Below are positions 15,461-23,176 of a stretch of DNA of 64,000 nt, piece by piece. The position numbers and the translations under genes were made by a program. The notes beneath the pieces were generated by a model that saw nothing but the letters and a program-made list of their open reading frames with translations, searched no databases and was not told where the DNA came from. The number at the start of each line of letters is the position of its first letter. The stretch's first letter is position 1. Source of the stretch: CAYWFF01 sp964458085 (GTDB taxonomy: Bacteria; Patescibacteriota; Microgenomatia; UBA8517); assembly GCA_964458085.1 (NCBI GenBank), contig CAYWFF010000001.1:29351-93350 (forward strand), in the 5' to 3' direction.

Positions 15461-16339
15461 TTGCTCGAAAAATTGTTTCCGAGCGATTACACAAAGGGTA
15501 ACAAGAGAAGAACTCAAAGTAACTTGAGGTTTGGTGTGGTGGGCATTATTCTTGTTTTAGTAATAGGTGGATGGTACTTGTTCACTTCTCGTAATCAGGT
15601 AATGCTTTCAACCGAAGAACAAATAAAGCAATTAGAAGAAAAAATCGCTTCTGATCCTCAATATCAGGACAGAAGATCACAGACATACAAGGATGCACAG
15701 AACCAGTTGTGTTTGTTGAAAGCTCGTCCTACCGATCAACGAGAAAAAGCAATTACTTCAATAAAGGCTTTCATTGATGATGAAAATGCCAAGGTTGATT
15801 TTTCCTGTGGAGAGTTTAGAAGGCCAGCATTTTTAGGAGCCTCACAAGCAGAGAGATATTTAGTAGATAACAACGAAATTATCATCAATACAGCTACGAA
15901 TCATGTCGCTGAGATACCTGTTCAGGATAACTGGGTATATCAAAAGGACGGAACACGTTTTGGTAATACATCTTCAAATCTACCCTTATATAGCCAGACA
16001 GAGATTGAGGAATTAGCCAAGAACTTTCTGACTAAACATTCTCAAGCAATTGGGTCGATTGACCTCTCCTCACTAAAGTTTGAGATTGGCAAGAAGAGCA
16101 ATGGGACCAGTTCAACAAATTATTTCCTTACTTGGAGTGGTGAACAGAAAAAAAGGAAATTACCAGAGCCTCAAAAGACATGCAGTAAGGATTTAGCACC
16201 AGAAGCAATCCAATACTACGAATCCGATGGAACGCCTTGTTACACAAATTACGAAGAAAACTATAACCCTCAACTAAGCATTGCATTTACGAACGAAGGG
16301 AGGCTTGTCAGTTTTAGTAGTTCTTTGGAGGTAGAGTAA
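15461..16339 (+). CDS. Unknown membrane-anchored protein, cargo operon gene 1
   Basis: A 292-residue protein with one membrane segment (about residues 27-43: VVGIILVLVIGGWYLF) after a basic tail, and an extracytoplasmic part with six or more Cys, including a DFSCGEFRRP segment and a paired KTCSKD/GTPCYTN near the C-terminus. A TTG start at 15461 is assumed and is uncertain. It is directly followed (0 bp) by the next cargo gene. I do not recognise a family. Confidence 0.6.
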   Translation: MLEKLFPSDYTKGNKRRTQSNLRFGVVGIILVLVIGGWYLFTSRNQVMLSTEEQIKQLEEKIASDPQYQDRRSQTYKDAQNQLCLLKARPTDQREKAITSIKAFIDDENAKVDFSCGEFRRPAFLGASQAERYLVDNNEIIINTATNHVAEIPVQDNWVYQKDGTRFGNTSSNLPLYSQTEIEELAKNFLTKHSQAIGSIDLSSLKFEIGKKSNGTSSTNYFLTWSGEQKKRKLPEPQKTCSKDLAPEAIQYYESDGTPCYTNYEENYNPQLSIAFTNEGRLVSFSSSLEVE

Positions 16340-17488
16340 ATGAAGTTCGGTATTAGAACACCATCACTCAAAAGGAGGATAGCAGCCAGAACATCTTGGA
16401 AACGCTTTGTAAGGCACAGTATGGGCTTGAAAGCTCCCAGAGGGATGGGAATAATAACAAACCCAAAAAAGGCTTTGTATAACAAAGTTTATAACAAGAC
16501 ATCTGTGAGTGTCGATGACTTGCTGAAAGGACATTCTCCTATTCCAGCAGTACCATCTCTCACACATAAACCAAATATGGAAGAACAACCACAAGCAGGT
16601 ATACAAATAAACAATACAGGTAACATTATCAGGAGTTCGAGTCGAGCACTTACAGTTACAAGCAAGAACTTTCAGGAATTGCGACAGCAGATTACTGATA
16701 TTTACAATCAGAGAGTTGAATTGCTCAAGAAACTGAGTAACGCAAAGACTAAATTATTTTTACTTACCACTCTTCACTTTGGAAGCTATCTGTTCATCGT
16801 TGGTTTTTTCTACAAGAAAATTGCTGAAACAAGGAAGGCACAGCAGGAAGTTGTCAAAGAATTAGAGAAACAAGTTTCCGAGACATTTGTGAAGTTGACT
16901 TTTGCAGACAAATCTCAATTAGAGAAAAGTTGGCTCAATTGTATTGATGCTTTCAAAGAACTAATGAGTAGCGAGAAGATATGGGATATTACTTATGCTG
17001 AAAATGTGAATAGAGCACAGGCAAGAACAGTAGCCCAGACAGCAACCAAACGTACTCCTATCACCAAAACTGAAAGGAATCTTGAGTTCATCAAGAGCGA
17101 TTTGCCGTTCTTATTTCTTCCAAATGAAAATGGCCCAGACCTATTTTTCTTTCCAACCTTTCTCCTTCTTTTCAAAGACAATCAGGAGTTTGGTATTTTC
17201 GACCTGAAAGAAATCAAAGCCAACATGAAATTATCAGGATACATTGAGGAGGAGGGTGTTCCGAAGGACACTGAAATCATTCAACACACTTGGAAAAAGG
17301 CAAACAAAGATGGATCAATGGACAAGCGATTCAAAGGCAATTATCAAATCCCAGTAGTGAAGTACGGAGATGTCACTTTTGAATCGGAGGGTGGTCTTGA
17401 GGAGTCATTCATGTTTAGCAACTTTGATGCTTTTACTGATTTTTCAAAGACCTACGAATACCATGTTTCCTTATTAGGAAAACTCTAA
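16340..17488 (+). CDS. Unknown protein with KFGIRTPSLKRRIAART-type N-terminus, cargo operon gene 2
   Basis: A 382-residue protein. The first 60 residues (MKFGIRTPSLKRRIAARTS, then GMGIITNPKKALYNKVYNKT) form a basic motif that I have seen at the N-terminus of proteins of unknown function in Firmicutes and mobile elements. A helical region (115-140), one membrane segment (about 143-163) and a coiled coil follow, then a globular C-terminal domain of about 150 residues. The gene touches its neighbours on both sides (0 and 2 bp). Function unknown; a signalling or defence role is only a guess from its context. Confidence 0.65.
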   Translation: MKFGIRTPSLKRRIAARTSWKRFVRHSMGLKAPRGMGIITNPKKALYNKVYNKTSVSVDDLLKGHSPIPAVPSLTHKPNMEEQPQAGIQINNTGNIIRSSSRALTVTSKNFQELRQQITDIYNQRVELLKKLSNAKTKLFLLTTLHFGSYLFIVGFFYKKIAETRKAQQEVVKELEKQVSETFVKLTFADKSQLEKSWLNCIDAFKELMSSEKIWDITYAENVNRAQARTVAQTATKRTPITKTERNLEFIKSDLPFLFLPNENGPDLFFFPTFLLLFKDNQEFGIFDLKEIKANMKLSGYIEEEGVPKDTEIIQHTWKKANKDGSMDKRFKGNYQIPVVKYGDVTFESEGGLEESFMFSNFDAFTDFSKTYEYHVSLLGKL

Positions 17489-17490
17489 TT

Positions 17491-18252
17491 ATGTTTGGAT
17501 TATTCAATAAGGCTAAGTTCTCCAGTGACGATGAAGCCTCTACAGCCCTTATGCGTATCTCCAGTATGGGTTTTGGAAGTGAGCAGGACTTCGCAAAAGA
17601 TAACATGCTCAAGGTTCTGGCTGAAGTCGAACAGTACGCCAGCAATTTACAGAATCCGAAACTGGCTTATTGGTTAGGCATTGCGTGGAGAAACTTTACT
17701 GCTTGGCATATTCGAGGTGAGGATAGAAAAGAATATCTGGATAAAGCAGTGTTCTACTTTGATAAGGCCTTACAACTCTCAAAAGATACTTTACCAATTC
17801 AACTTCCACTTGAGAAACGACATAATGCCGATTACTTGGACCAAATTGATATTGCTGGAGAGTTAGGGCACATGCTCGTTGAAGATGCTCCTATACGTGA
17901 CTTGGATCGAGCAGAAAAGGTACTGCAATTCGTTTTTGATAACACAGAGGAATACGAACCATGCCTCTGTGCCTATGCAGAGCTGTTTTATAAGCGTGGT
18001 GACTATGAGATATCTGCTGAGATCGGACTCAATATCAGCGACAGGTGTGCAAAGTCCCCAGAATGGAAGGATGATCCACCACCTGCACCATTGGGCATTG
18101 TTGGCAGTGCTTATAGGGCGTTAGCAAAACAGGCAAAGAAAGAGGGCAAAACCAACGAAGCAATCAAATGGTTCAAGAAAATGAAGGATTTGAAAGTCGC
18201 TTCCGACAATGATTTGAAAATCTTGGAAAAGCTGAAATCTGCTGGCCTATAA
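17491..18252 (+). CDS. TPR-like helical repeat protein, cargo operon gene 3
   Basis: A 253-residue all-helical protein whose helix pairs (YLDKAVFYFDKALQLSKD, LDRAEKVLQFVFDNTEEYEP, YKRGDYEISAEIGLNIS, NEAIKWFKKMKDLK) look like tetratricopeptide repeats, probably four or five units from residue 50 on. It follows gene 2 after 2 bp and is probably a binding partner of the membrane protein encoded there. No enzymatic motif is visible. Confidence 0.6.
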   Translation: MFGLFNKAKFSSDDEASTALMRISSMGFGSEQDFAKDNMLKVLAEVEQYASNLQNPKLAYWLGIAWRNFTAWHIRGEDRKEYLDKAVFYFDKALQLSKDTLPIQLPLEKRHNADYLDQIDIAGELGHMLVEDAPIRDLDRAEKVLQFVFDNTEEYEPCLCAYAELFYKRGDYEISAEIGLNISDRCAKSPEWKDDPPPAPLGIVGSAYRALAKQAKKEGKTNEAIKWFKKMKDLKVASDNDLKILEKLKSAGL

Positions 18253-18281
18253 CTCTAATTGAAGTCTGTATCAAGTCTTGG

Positions 18282-18287
18282 TATAAT
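18282..18287 (+). promoter_or_regulatory. Extended -10 promoter (TGGTATAAT), leaderless type
   Basis: TATAAT ends 11 nt before the ATG at 18299, preceded by TG-G. It implies that the last cargo gene can be transcribed on its own. Confidence 0.55.
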
Positions 18288-18298
18288 TCCGATCAAAT

Positions 18299-18739
18299 AT
18301 GGCAGAACGACTACCAGCACCGATTAGTCCAGTTGACGCAATAAGATCAAGGGCTTTTATGGAAAGTTATATCAGGGTCATTCCATCTTTGATTCCTCCT
18401 GCAATTATGAATGAAGCACAGTCAATCGTTGCAGCTCATAGGCCTGAAGGGGTGCTACCTGGCGAAGAACCTGTTTGTATGGCAGGTTTGAAGCCAAAAG
18501 ATCACGGCTTTCTCAATGGTTTACATTTACGATCTAAGGATGAGCAAAGAAAGATTTTTGCACAGAAAAGATCGGAGTATGCTGGTGACCCAGTAGCCCA
18601 GCAACAGATTGATGTTTACGATGGCGATACTGAGTACCATGTCAAGATGAGGGAGTTTAGTGATGCTTTGAAATCAGGTAATTCCCAGAAGGAAGCAGAG
18701 TTAGACGCTTGGTTCAAGGAACATTATCCAAACATATAA
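18299..18739 (+). CDS. Unknown cargo protein, gene 4
   Basis: A 146-residue soluble protein rich in charged residues, with no recognised domain. The middle (AGLKPKDHGFLNGLHLRSKDEQRKIF) and a helical C-terminus can be described but not assigned. It has its own -10 box close to the start and ends 1 bp before the convergent stop of recombinase 2. Confidence 0.6.
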   Translation: MAERLPAPISPVDAIRSRAFMESYIRVIPSLIPPAIMNEAQSIVAAHRPEGVLPGEEPVCMAGLKPKDHGFLNGLHLRSKDEQRKIFAQKRSEYAGDPVAQQQIDVYDGDTEYHVKMREFSDALKSGNSQKEAELDAWFKEHYPNI

Positions 18740-18740
18740 T

Positions 18741-20360
18741 TCAGTTGGCAAATGTGGGCGTGTAGTTATTTGACATAAGAAACTCTCGATAATAGTTTCC
18801 CACATAGTCAGTTAGTGCGAGCCAAGTATCACTTATCCGAACTAGCCTCAAATTTTCAAGTACTTTGAAGGCATCGGTATAAGTAACATTTACAACTTCT
18901 TTATCTTTTATCCAGATTTTGCATGCAAACCATCTTAAGAACTGTTTTTTCTCCTTTTTATTAAATGCTTTATATAGCTTGGGTAATTGCTTTAAGAATT
19001 TAATAATAGTATCTATTTTCTTGTCATCCAAGTTAGCTGAAGGCTTGGAAAGCTTTGCAATATCAGCCTCTACGGATTTAAGTTCATCCTTCAAAGGTAA
19101 ATACTTCTTTTCAATTCTATCTTGAGGCATTACTTCTGCAATCATCTGATCTTCAAGTTTGTCCATTTTCTTTTCTATCACTGCTTTTCGGTCTTTCAGT
19201 GCCTTTGTTCGTGATGGAATATCATCTCCTTGTTCTTTCATAACCTCTTCGAGCTCAGTTCTCAAGCCCTTGAAAAATCTCTCATCAAACTTGATGTTAG
19301 CCATAAACTTTTCTAATTGCTTATGAACTTTATCCATCGGAGCATAGGATTGTTTGCAAACCTTTCCTTTTCTTGAACCTAGACATCGATAATACTTAAA
19401 AACCCTTCCATCTGGTTTGACGTGTTGCTCACCAGACATAAGAGTTCCACATTCATCACAAAAGACCAATCCTGCAAGAAACCAATTGTGTTTTCTTGAC
19501 CTGTCAGCACCTTTGTTATGTTTAGCTAAGATTGCCTTAGACTTTTCTATATCTTCCATTGTTACTATTGATTTATGTTTACCGTCATACATTTTCCCAC
19601 AATATAACACCTTTCCAGCATAGCGTACATCAGTAAGTATTCTGTGAATATTGCTGGAACTAACTCTTTTTCCGTTCTTGGTTCTAAAGCCTTCTTGATA
19701 CATTTCTTCTTCAAGGGAATAGATGGAGTGATTACCTGTATGAAATCTTCTGAAAATTTCTTTAATAAAGTAGACTCTTTCTTTATCAATTTTCCAGGCA
19801 ACGCCTTTTTTATAAGAGTTTAGATATCCAATGACTGCAACTCCTGGTTGAAAACCTTTCTCTGCAAGTGCTACCATTGTTCTTTTTGTCTTCTGTCCTG
19901 TTATTTCCCTTTGAAGCTGATTTGCTCCAGCCATTACTAAGTCCACAAATTTACCAACTGGATCATCACCAAAGTTAGGTTGTTGTGTGGCTATTAGTTC
20001 AACACTGTGTTTTTTAAGAAACGATTTTACAGCTAAATGGTCTTGTGCATCTCTTGCGAATCTATCTGTTTCCTCTAACAAAACAATATCAACATCCTTA
20101 TCTTTCTCACATCGCTCAAGCATTCTTGTAAATTCTGGCCTACCAGTTGTACTACCACCACTCTTGCCTCCGTCTTTATAGATTTCTAATATTCTCCAGT
20201 TATGTTCTCTTGCATATTTAACCAACCTATCTACTTGATCATCTAGAGAATGTCCTTCCCGAACCTGTCTATCTGTGCTTACTCTTGCGTATATTAGACA
20301 GCTTTTGATTCTAGCTTGATCTTCTATATGAGAAATATTTGTTGTATATGTCATTTTCAA
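18741..20360 (-). CDS. Large serine recombinase 2
   Basis: A 539-residue recombinase of a different subfamily from recombinase 1. The catalytic Ser is in YARVSTDRQ (about residue 28), EETDRFARD gives the DRxxR motif, the recombinase domain runs from about 165 to 270, the zinc ribbon is CDECGTLMSGEQ with YYRCLGSRKGKVC, and a coiled-coil follows near 365-440. The start is next to a 12-bp inverted repeat and two CCAATTGG palindromes that may be its attachment or operator site. It may mobilise the replication module to its right (20.4-28.4 kb). Confidence 0.92.
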   Translation of the reverse strand: MKMTYTTNISHIEDQARIKSCLIYARVSTDRQVREGHSLDDQVDRLVKYAREHNWRILEIYKDGGKSGGSTTGRPEFTRMLERCEKDKDVDIVLLEETDRFARDAQDHLAVKSFLKKHSVELIATQQPNFGDDPVGKFVDLVMAGANQLQREITGQKTKRTMVALAEKGFQPGVAVIGYLNSYKKGVAWKIDKERVYFIKEIFRRFHTGNHSIYSLEEEMYQEGFRTKNGKRVSSSNIHRILTDVRYAGKVLYCGKMYDGKHKSIVTMEDIEKSKAILAKHNKGADRSRKHNWFLAGLVFCDECGTLMSGEQHVKPDGRVFKYYRCLGSRKGKVCKQSYAPMDKVHKQLEKFMANIKFDERFFKGLRTELEEVMKEQGDDIPSRTKALKDRKAVIEKKMDKLEDQMIAEVMPQDRIEKKYLPLKDELKSVEADIAKLSKPSANLDDKKIDTIIKFLKQLPKLYKAFNKKEKKQFLRWFACKIWIKDKEVVNVTYTDAFKVLENLRLVRISDTWLALTDYVGNYYREFLMSNNYTPTFAN

Positions 20361-20378
20361 TACTTTTTCATAACTTTA

Positions 20379-20430
20379 ATGGCCGCCTGGTGAGCTCAAC
20401 CCAATTGGTATGGATTGTCCAGACGGCCAT
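20379..20430. repeat. Inverted repeat next to serine recombinase 2 (possible att site, operator or terminator)
   Basis: ATGGCCGCCTGG (20379-20390) and CCAGACGGCCAT (20419-20430) pair with one mismatch. Inside and beyond lie ACCCAATTGGTA and AACCAATTGGTT, and TGAGCTCAAC is mirrored by GTTGAACTCA at 20449-20458. This dense symmetry lies between the recombinase start and the next gene's 3' end. Confidence 0.55.
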
Positions 20431-20489
20431 CAAAAAAACCAATTGGTTGTTGAACTCAATTTAATTGAAGCATAAATGTCAAATATTTG

Positions 20490-22085
20490 TCAACTCGCTC
20501 TTGCTTCAATATCTTCAAGCTCATTTTGAACCCATTCTTGGTTAACTTCAATGTCTTTGTTTAGCAAATACTTTTCTTTATTTTCTAATTCAAATTCCCA
20601 ATGTCCCATTTCAACCGCCCGAAAAGTCTGAAGTATACTTTCCACATCTGAATTGTGTGTGTTAATAAACAATTCAATTTCACTTTTAGCTCGTTCAATA
20701 GTTCCAAAGGGATTTTTGGGATTACTGCTTAATAGCTCTCCATCATAATGATTATCACTAATTGTTTCTGTTAAAGCTATTCTTTCCTTTATCTCTTTAA
20801 TTTTGTTTGTGGCATTAGTCACAAATTCTATAAGTGCATCTTCATAATCTTTTTTGGATATTTTTACGTCTGCCATATCGCTTTTAAACCAATCTTTGTT
20901 TACTTTTACAGGTAACAAAGTAGTCAAAATTGTTACTATAAATGATTGCTGTTGTCGGTATCTTTTAATAAGATATTCATCATGAGGGGAGGAGACAACA
21001 ATAGCTTGTCTGCTTCTTTCTTCTTTTTCTGTAAGGTTTATATCCCCTGGATATACAATACCCTTTGTGTCAGTGTACCTTAGCTCTATGCAGTCTTCAC
21101 TTAGAGGGTTATAGCCTCTATCTTTTTCTCCAGGCTCTCCAGCATATTTCTGATATCTTCTATCCCAATCATAATAACTTCCAGCCTCAATACCTTCCAC
21201 CTCTTTGATACTCCACTTTTTAGCTTTACGATCATAATGTCTAATCTTTCCTGTTGCTTTAACAAGCTCACCATCGATGACTGCTTTTTTTATCCTCTCT
21301 TTTTGTTCATCTATAGCTTTTTGCCAAGTTTCATACTCTTTCTTGCTTGGTTTTTCTAATGCATGTGCTTTTTCTTTTAGAACAATATCTTTAAGCTCAT
21401 CATCTGACTTACCAACATACTCTTTATACTCTTTCCAAAGATAAGGCTCTTCACCTATCTTGTCTTTGAATCTCTTATAATTATCTGCTCCGTTTTTTAA
21501 TCTATTTGTAGCTTTACTTATCAGCTCTTCTTTAGTTTTCCCATATCTGTCCATCCACCATAAATATTCATCCAAAAGTTCAAATTCTTCGTCTAGCTTT
21601 TCTTTTACTTTCAGCTTGTAGAATGCTTCTTGTTTGGCCAAACCATGCCTCCCATCTATTTGTAAAACCTCTTTTTTAATGGATTTTTTTGCCCTTTTAA
21701 TCGCTTCGTTATATTCAGTTTTTGTCACAATTACAGGAATATTTTCAACATACTCAATTGCTTTATTTAGAATTGGAGATATCGAAAGCAGATAAGTTAA
21801 AGGTGAAATTTGTTTTTTATATAAGTTTAATTCTAATAAAAGAATTTCAATTGTCGGTAGAAGTCTAGTCCACACTTCTTCTTTAAGGGAAATGTAGAAA
21901 TTATATTTTTCAACTTGTTCATTTGGGCATGCTGAAACAATAGTCTTTATTTGACTCTGAACCTCTGGAGGGAGCTCACCATTATTTACCTTGTCAAATG
22001 CTTCCATTTGAAGTTTGACTATTAGCTTTGCTCTTTCTTTTGGTGTCATGAATATAGACACTTTGTTTATATTTAGGTTTCTCAT
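20490..22085 (-). CDS. Unknown 531-residue element protein
   Basis: A large charged, mostly helical protein with Lys/Glu-rich segments through residues 150-300 and no membrane segment. A likely alternative start is the Met of MTPKERAKL at about 22049. No motif is recognised. It is the last of three leftward genes (171 aa, 124 aa, 531 aa) that are closely spaced. It could be structural or a large DNA-associated protein of the element; this is not supported by a motif. Confidence 0.6.
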   Translation of the reverse strand: MRNLNINKVSIFMTPKERAKLIVKLQMEAFDKVNNGELPPEVQSQIKTIVSACPNEQVEKYNFYISLKEEVWTRLLPTIEILLLELNLYKKQISPLTYLLSISPILNKAIEYVENIPVIVTKTEYNEAIKRAKKSIKKEVLQIDGRHGLAKQEAFYKLKVKEKLDEEFELLDEYLWWMDRYGKTKEELISKATNRLKNGADNYKRFKDKIGEEPYLWKEYKEYVGKSDDELKDIVLKEKAHALEKPSKKEYETWQKAIDEQKERIKKAVIDGELVKATGKIRHYDRKAKKWSIKEVEGIEAGSYYDWDRRYQKYAGEPGEKDRGYNPLSEDCIELRYTDTKGIVYPGDINLTEKEERSRQAIVVSSPHDEYLIKRYRQQQSFIVTILTTLLPVKVNKDWFKSDMADVKISKKDYEDALIEFVTNATNKIKEIKERIALTETISDNHYDGELLSSNPKNPFGTIERAKSEIELFINTHNSDVESILQTFRAVEMGHWEFELENKEKYLLNKDIEVNQEWVQNELEDIEARAS

Positions 22086-22087
22086 GA

Positions 22088-22462
22088 TTATTTTCTTTTT
22101 ACGGTCTTTCGTTGCATAAGAATACTTTCAATCATTTCAATACGGCCATCTAAGTTTGCTGTTTCCATGGCTTTTAATGTATGGCTGCAAATATAAGCAA
22201 TTGTGTTGGCTACATTAGGAGGTATAGAGCCGTTCCTTACTCCATTTATAGTTTCCTCAAGAATCTCAACAACATCACTTGGCGTTTTTACATCTCGTTC
22301 TGGTAAAGATAATCTATCTCTTTTCGATGATTTTCCTCCTTTAACCACAGCCAAACTATGATCTTCTTTAGTGTCTGGGTTGTGAGCAAAGCAATAGTTC
22401 GATTTTTTCATAGCATTAGCACCACACCTTTCTCCGTTAGTTTTTGTATAAGTACATTTCAT
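22088..22462 (-). CDS. Small zinc-finger protein (CxxxxxxxxC...C..H type)
   Basis: A 124-residue protein beginning with a single zinc finger: CTYTKTNGERCGANAMKKSN followed by YCFAHNP, a pattern seen in small phage and plasmid proteins. The remainder is helical (PSDVVEILEETINGV). A strong SD (AAGGAGG) precedes the ATG, and the gene overlaps the upstream one by 4 bp (ATGA). Probably a nucleic-acid-binding partner of the 531-residue protein. Confidence 0.65.
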   Translation of the reverse strand: MKCTYTKTNGERCGANAMKKSNYCFAHNPDTKEDHSLAVVKGGKSSKRDRLSLPERDVKTPSDVVEILEETINGVRNGSIPPNVANTIAYICSHTLKAMETANLDGRIEMIESILMQRKTVKRK

Positions 22463-22974
22463 AAATTTCCTCCTTGTTTATTAGCAACTCTAATGGGGGT
22501 AGGGGGTAACTCTTCCTTCTTAGACCACTCGCAATCCTGTCCAAATATTTCCTTTACTGTGTCTAACAATTGATTTTCATCCATAAAATAAAGCATTTCT
22601 CGCTTTCTTCCTTCGTCTTCAATTCTTTCAATAAGTTTTAATGCTGCCTCGAATTTTTTAACTTTCTCTTTTTTCTCATCATCGTCAAGCAACGTTCTTT
22701 CTCCGATTTCTTTATCAAGAGTATCTGCAAACGTTTTAGCTTCTACATATCTTTCTAATAGAATCTCACCTGGCCATTCTTGTAAATATCTAACATCTTT
22801 ATATTTTGCCTCGTTTTCAGCTTGTTCTATCAAGTCTGTCAGCCTTTTTTCAAGTGTTGCAATTGTTTCCATGCGTGCTCCTGCTTTTTTTGCTACCTTT
22901 ATGTTTGATTTTGCCTGTTTAATAGCCTTGTTTAACTCAGTAGACATCTTTGTTGACGATTGGTAGACGTTCAT
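22459..22974 (-). CDS. Coiled-coil element protein
   Basis: A 171-residue protein, helical and coiled-coil over residues 10-130 (LNKAIKQAKSNIKVAKKAG, ATLEKRLTDLIEQAENEA). A strong SD (AAGGAGG) lies 10 nt upstream. It heads the 171-124-531 aa gene row, and iteron-like repeats overlap its start. Not recognised. Confidence 0.6.
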   Translation of the reverse strand: MNVYQSSTKMSTELNKAIKQAKSNIKVAKKAGARMETIATLEKRLTDLIEQAENEAKYKDVRYLQEWPGEILLERYVEAKTFADTLDKEIGERTLLDDDEKKEKVKKFEAALKLIERIEDEGRKREMLYFMDENQLLDTVKEIFGQDCEWSKKEELPPTPIRVANKQGGNL

Positions 22975-23176
22975 GTTTATTTAATCCTCCTTGTTTTCGG
23001 AACAAATTGATAATTCGGGTAGACGTTAGTATTTATAGAGATATACAAGAAGCACTCACCAAAATGACATCTGCCTACTAGTATTTGTCTAGAAACCGTA
23101 ATGTCTACCACTTTTCTTGTTTTATCCCTATTTTTAGGTGTATTTGTTGTTTTCATATGTCTACCTAATGTCTACC
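22962..23176. repeat. Iteron-like repeats (AAYGTCTACC), five copies
   Basis: Copies of A/T-A-Y-G-T-C-T-A-C-C occur at 23100-23109, 23156-23165 (TATGTCTACC) and 23167-23176 on the plus strand, and at 22962-22971 and 23018-23027 on the minus strand as GGTAGACGTT. The block fills the 197-bp gap between the primase stop and the coiled-coil gene start. Two inverted sets in an AT-rich gap beside a primase suggest a replication origin or an autoregulatory operator. Confidence 0.55.
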
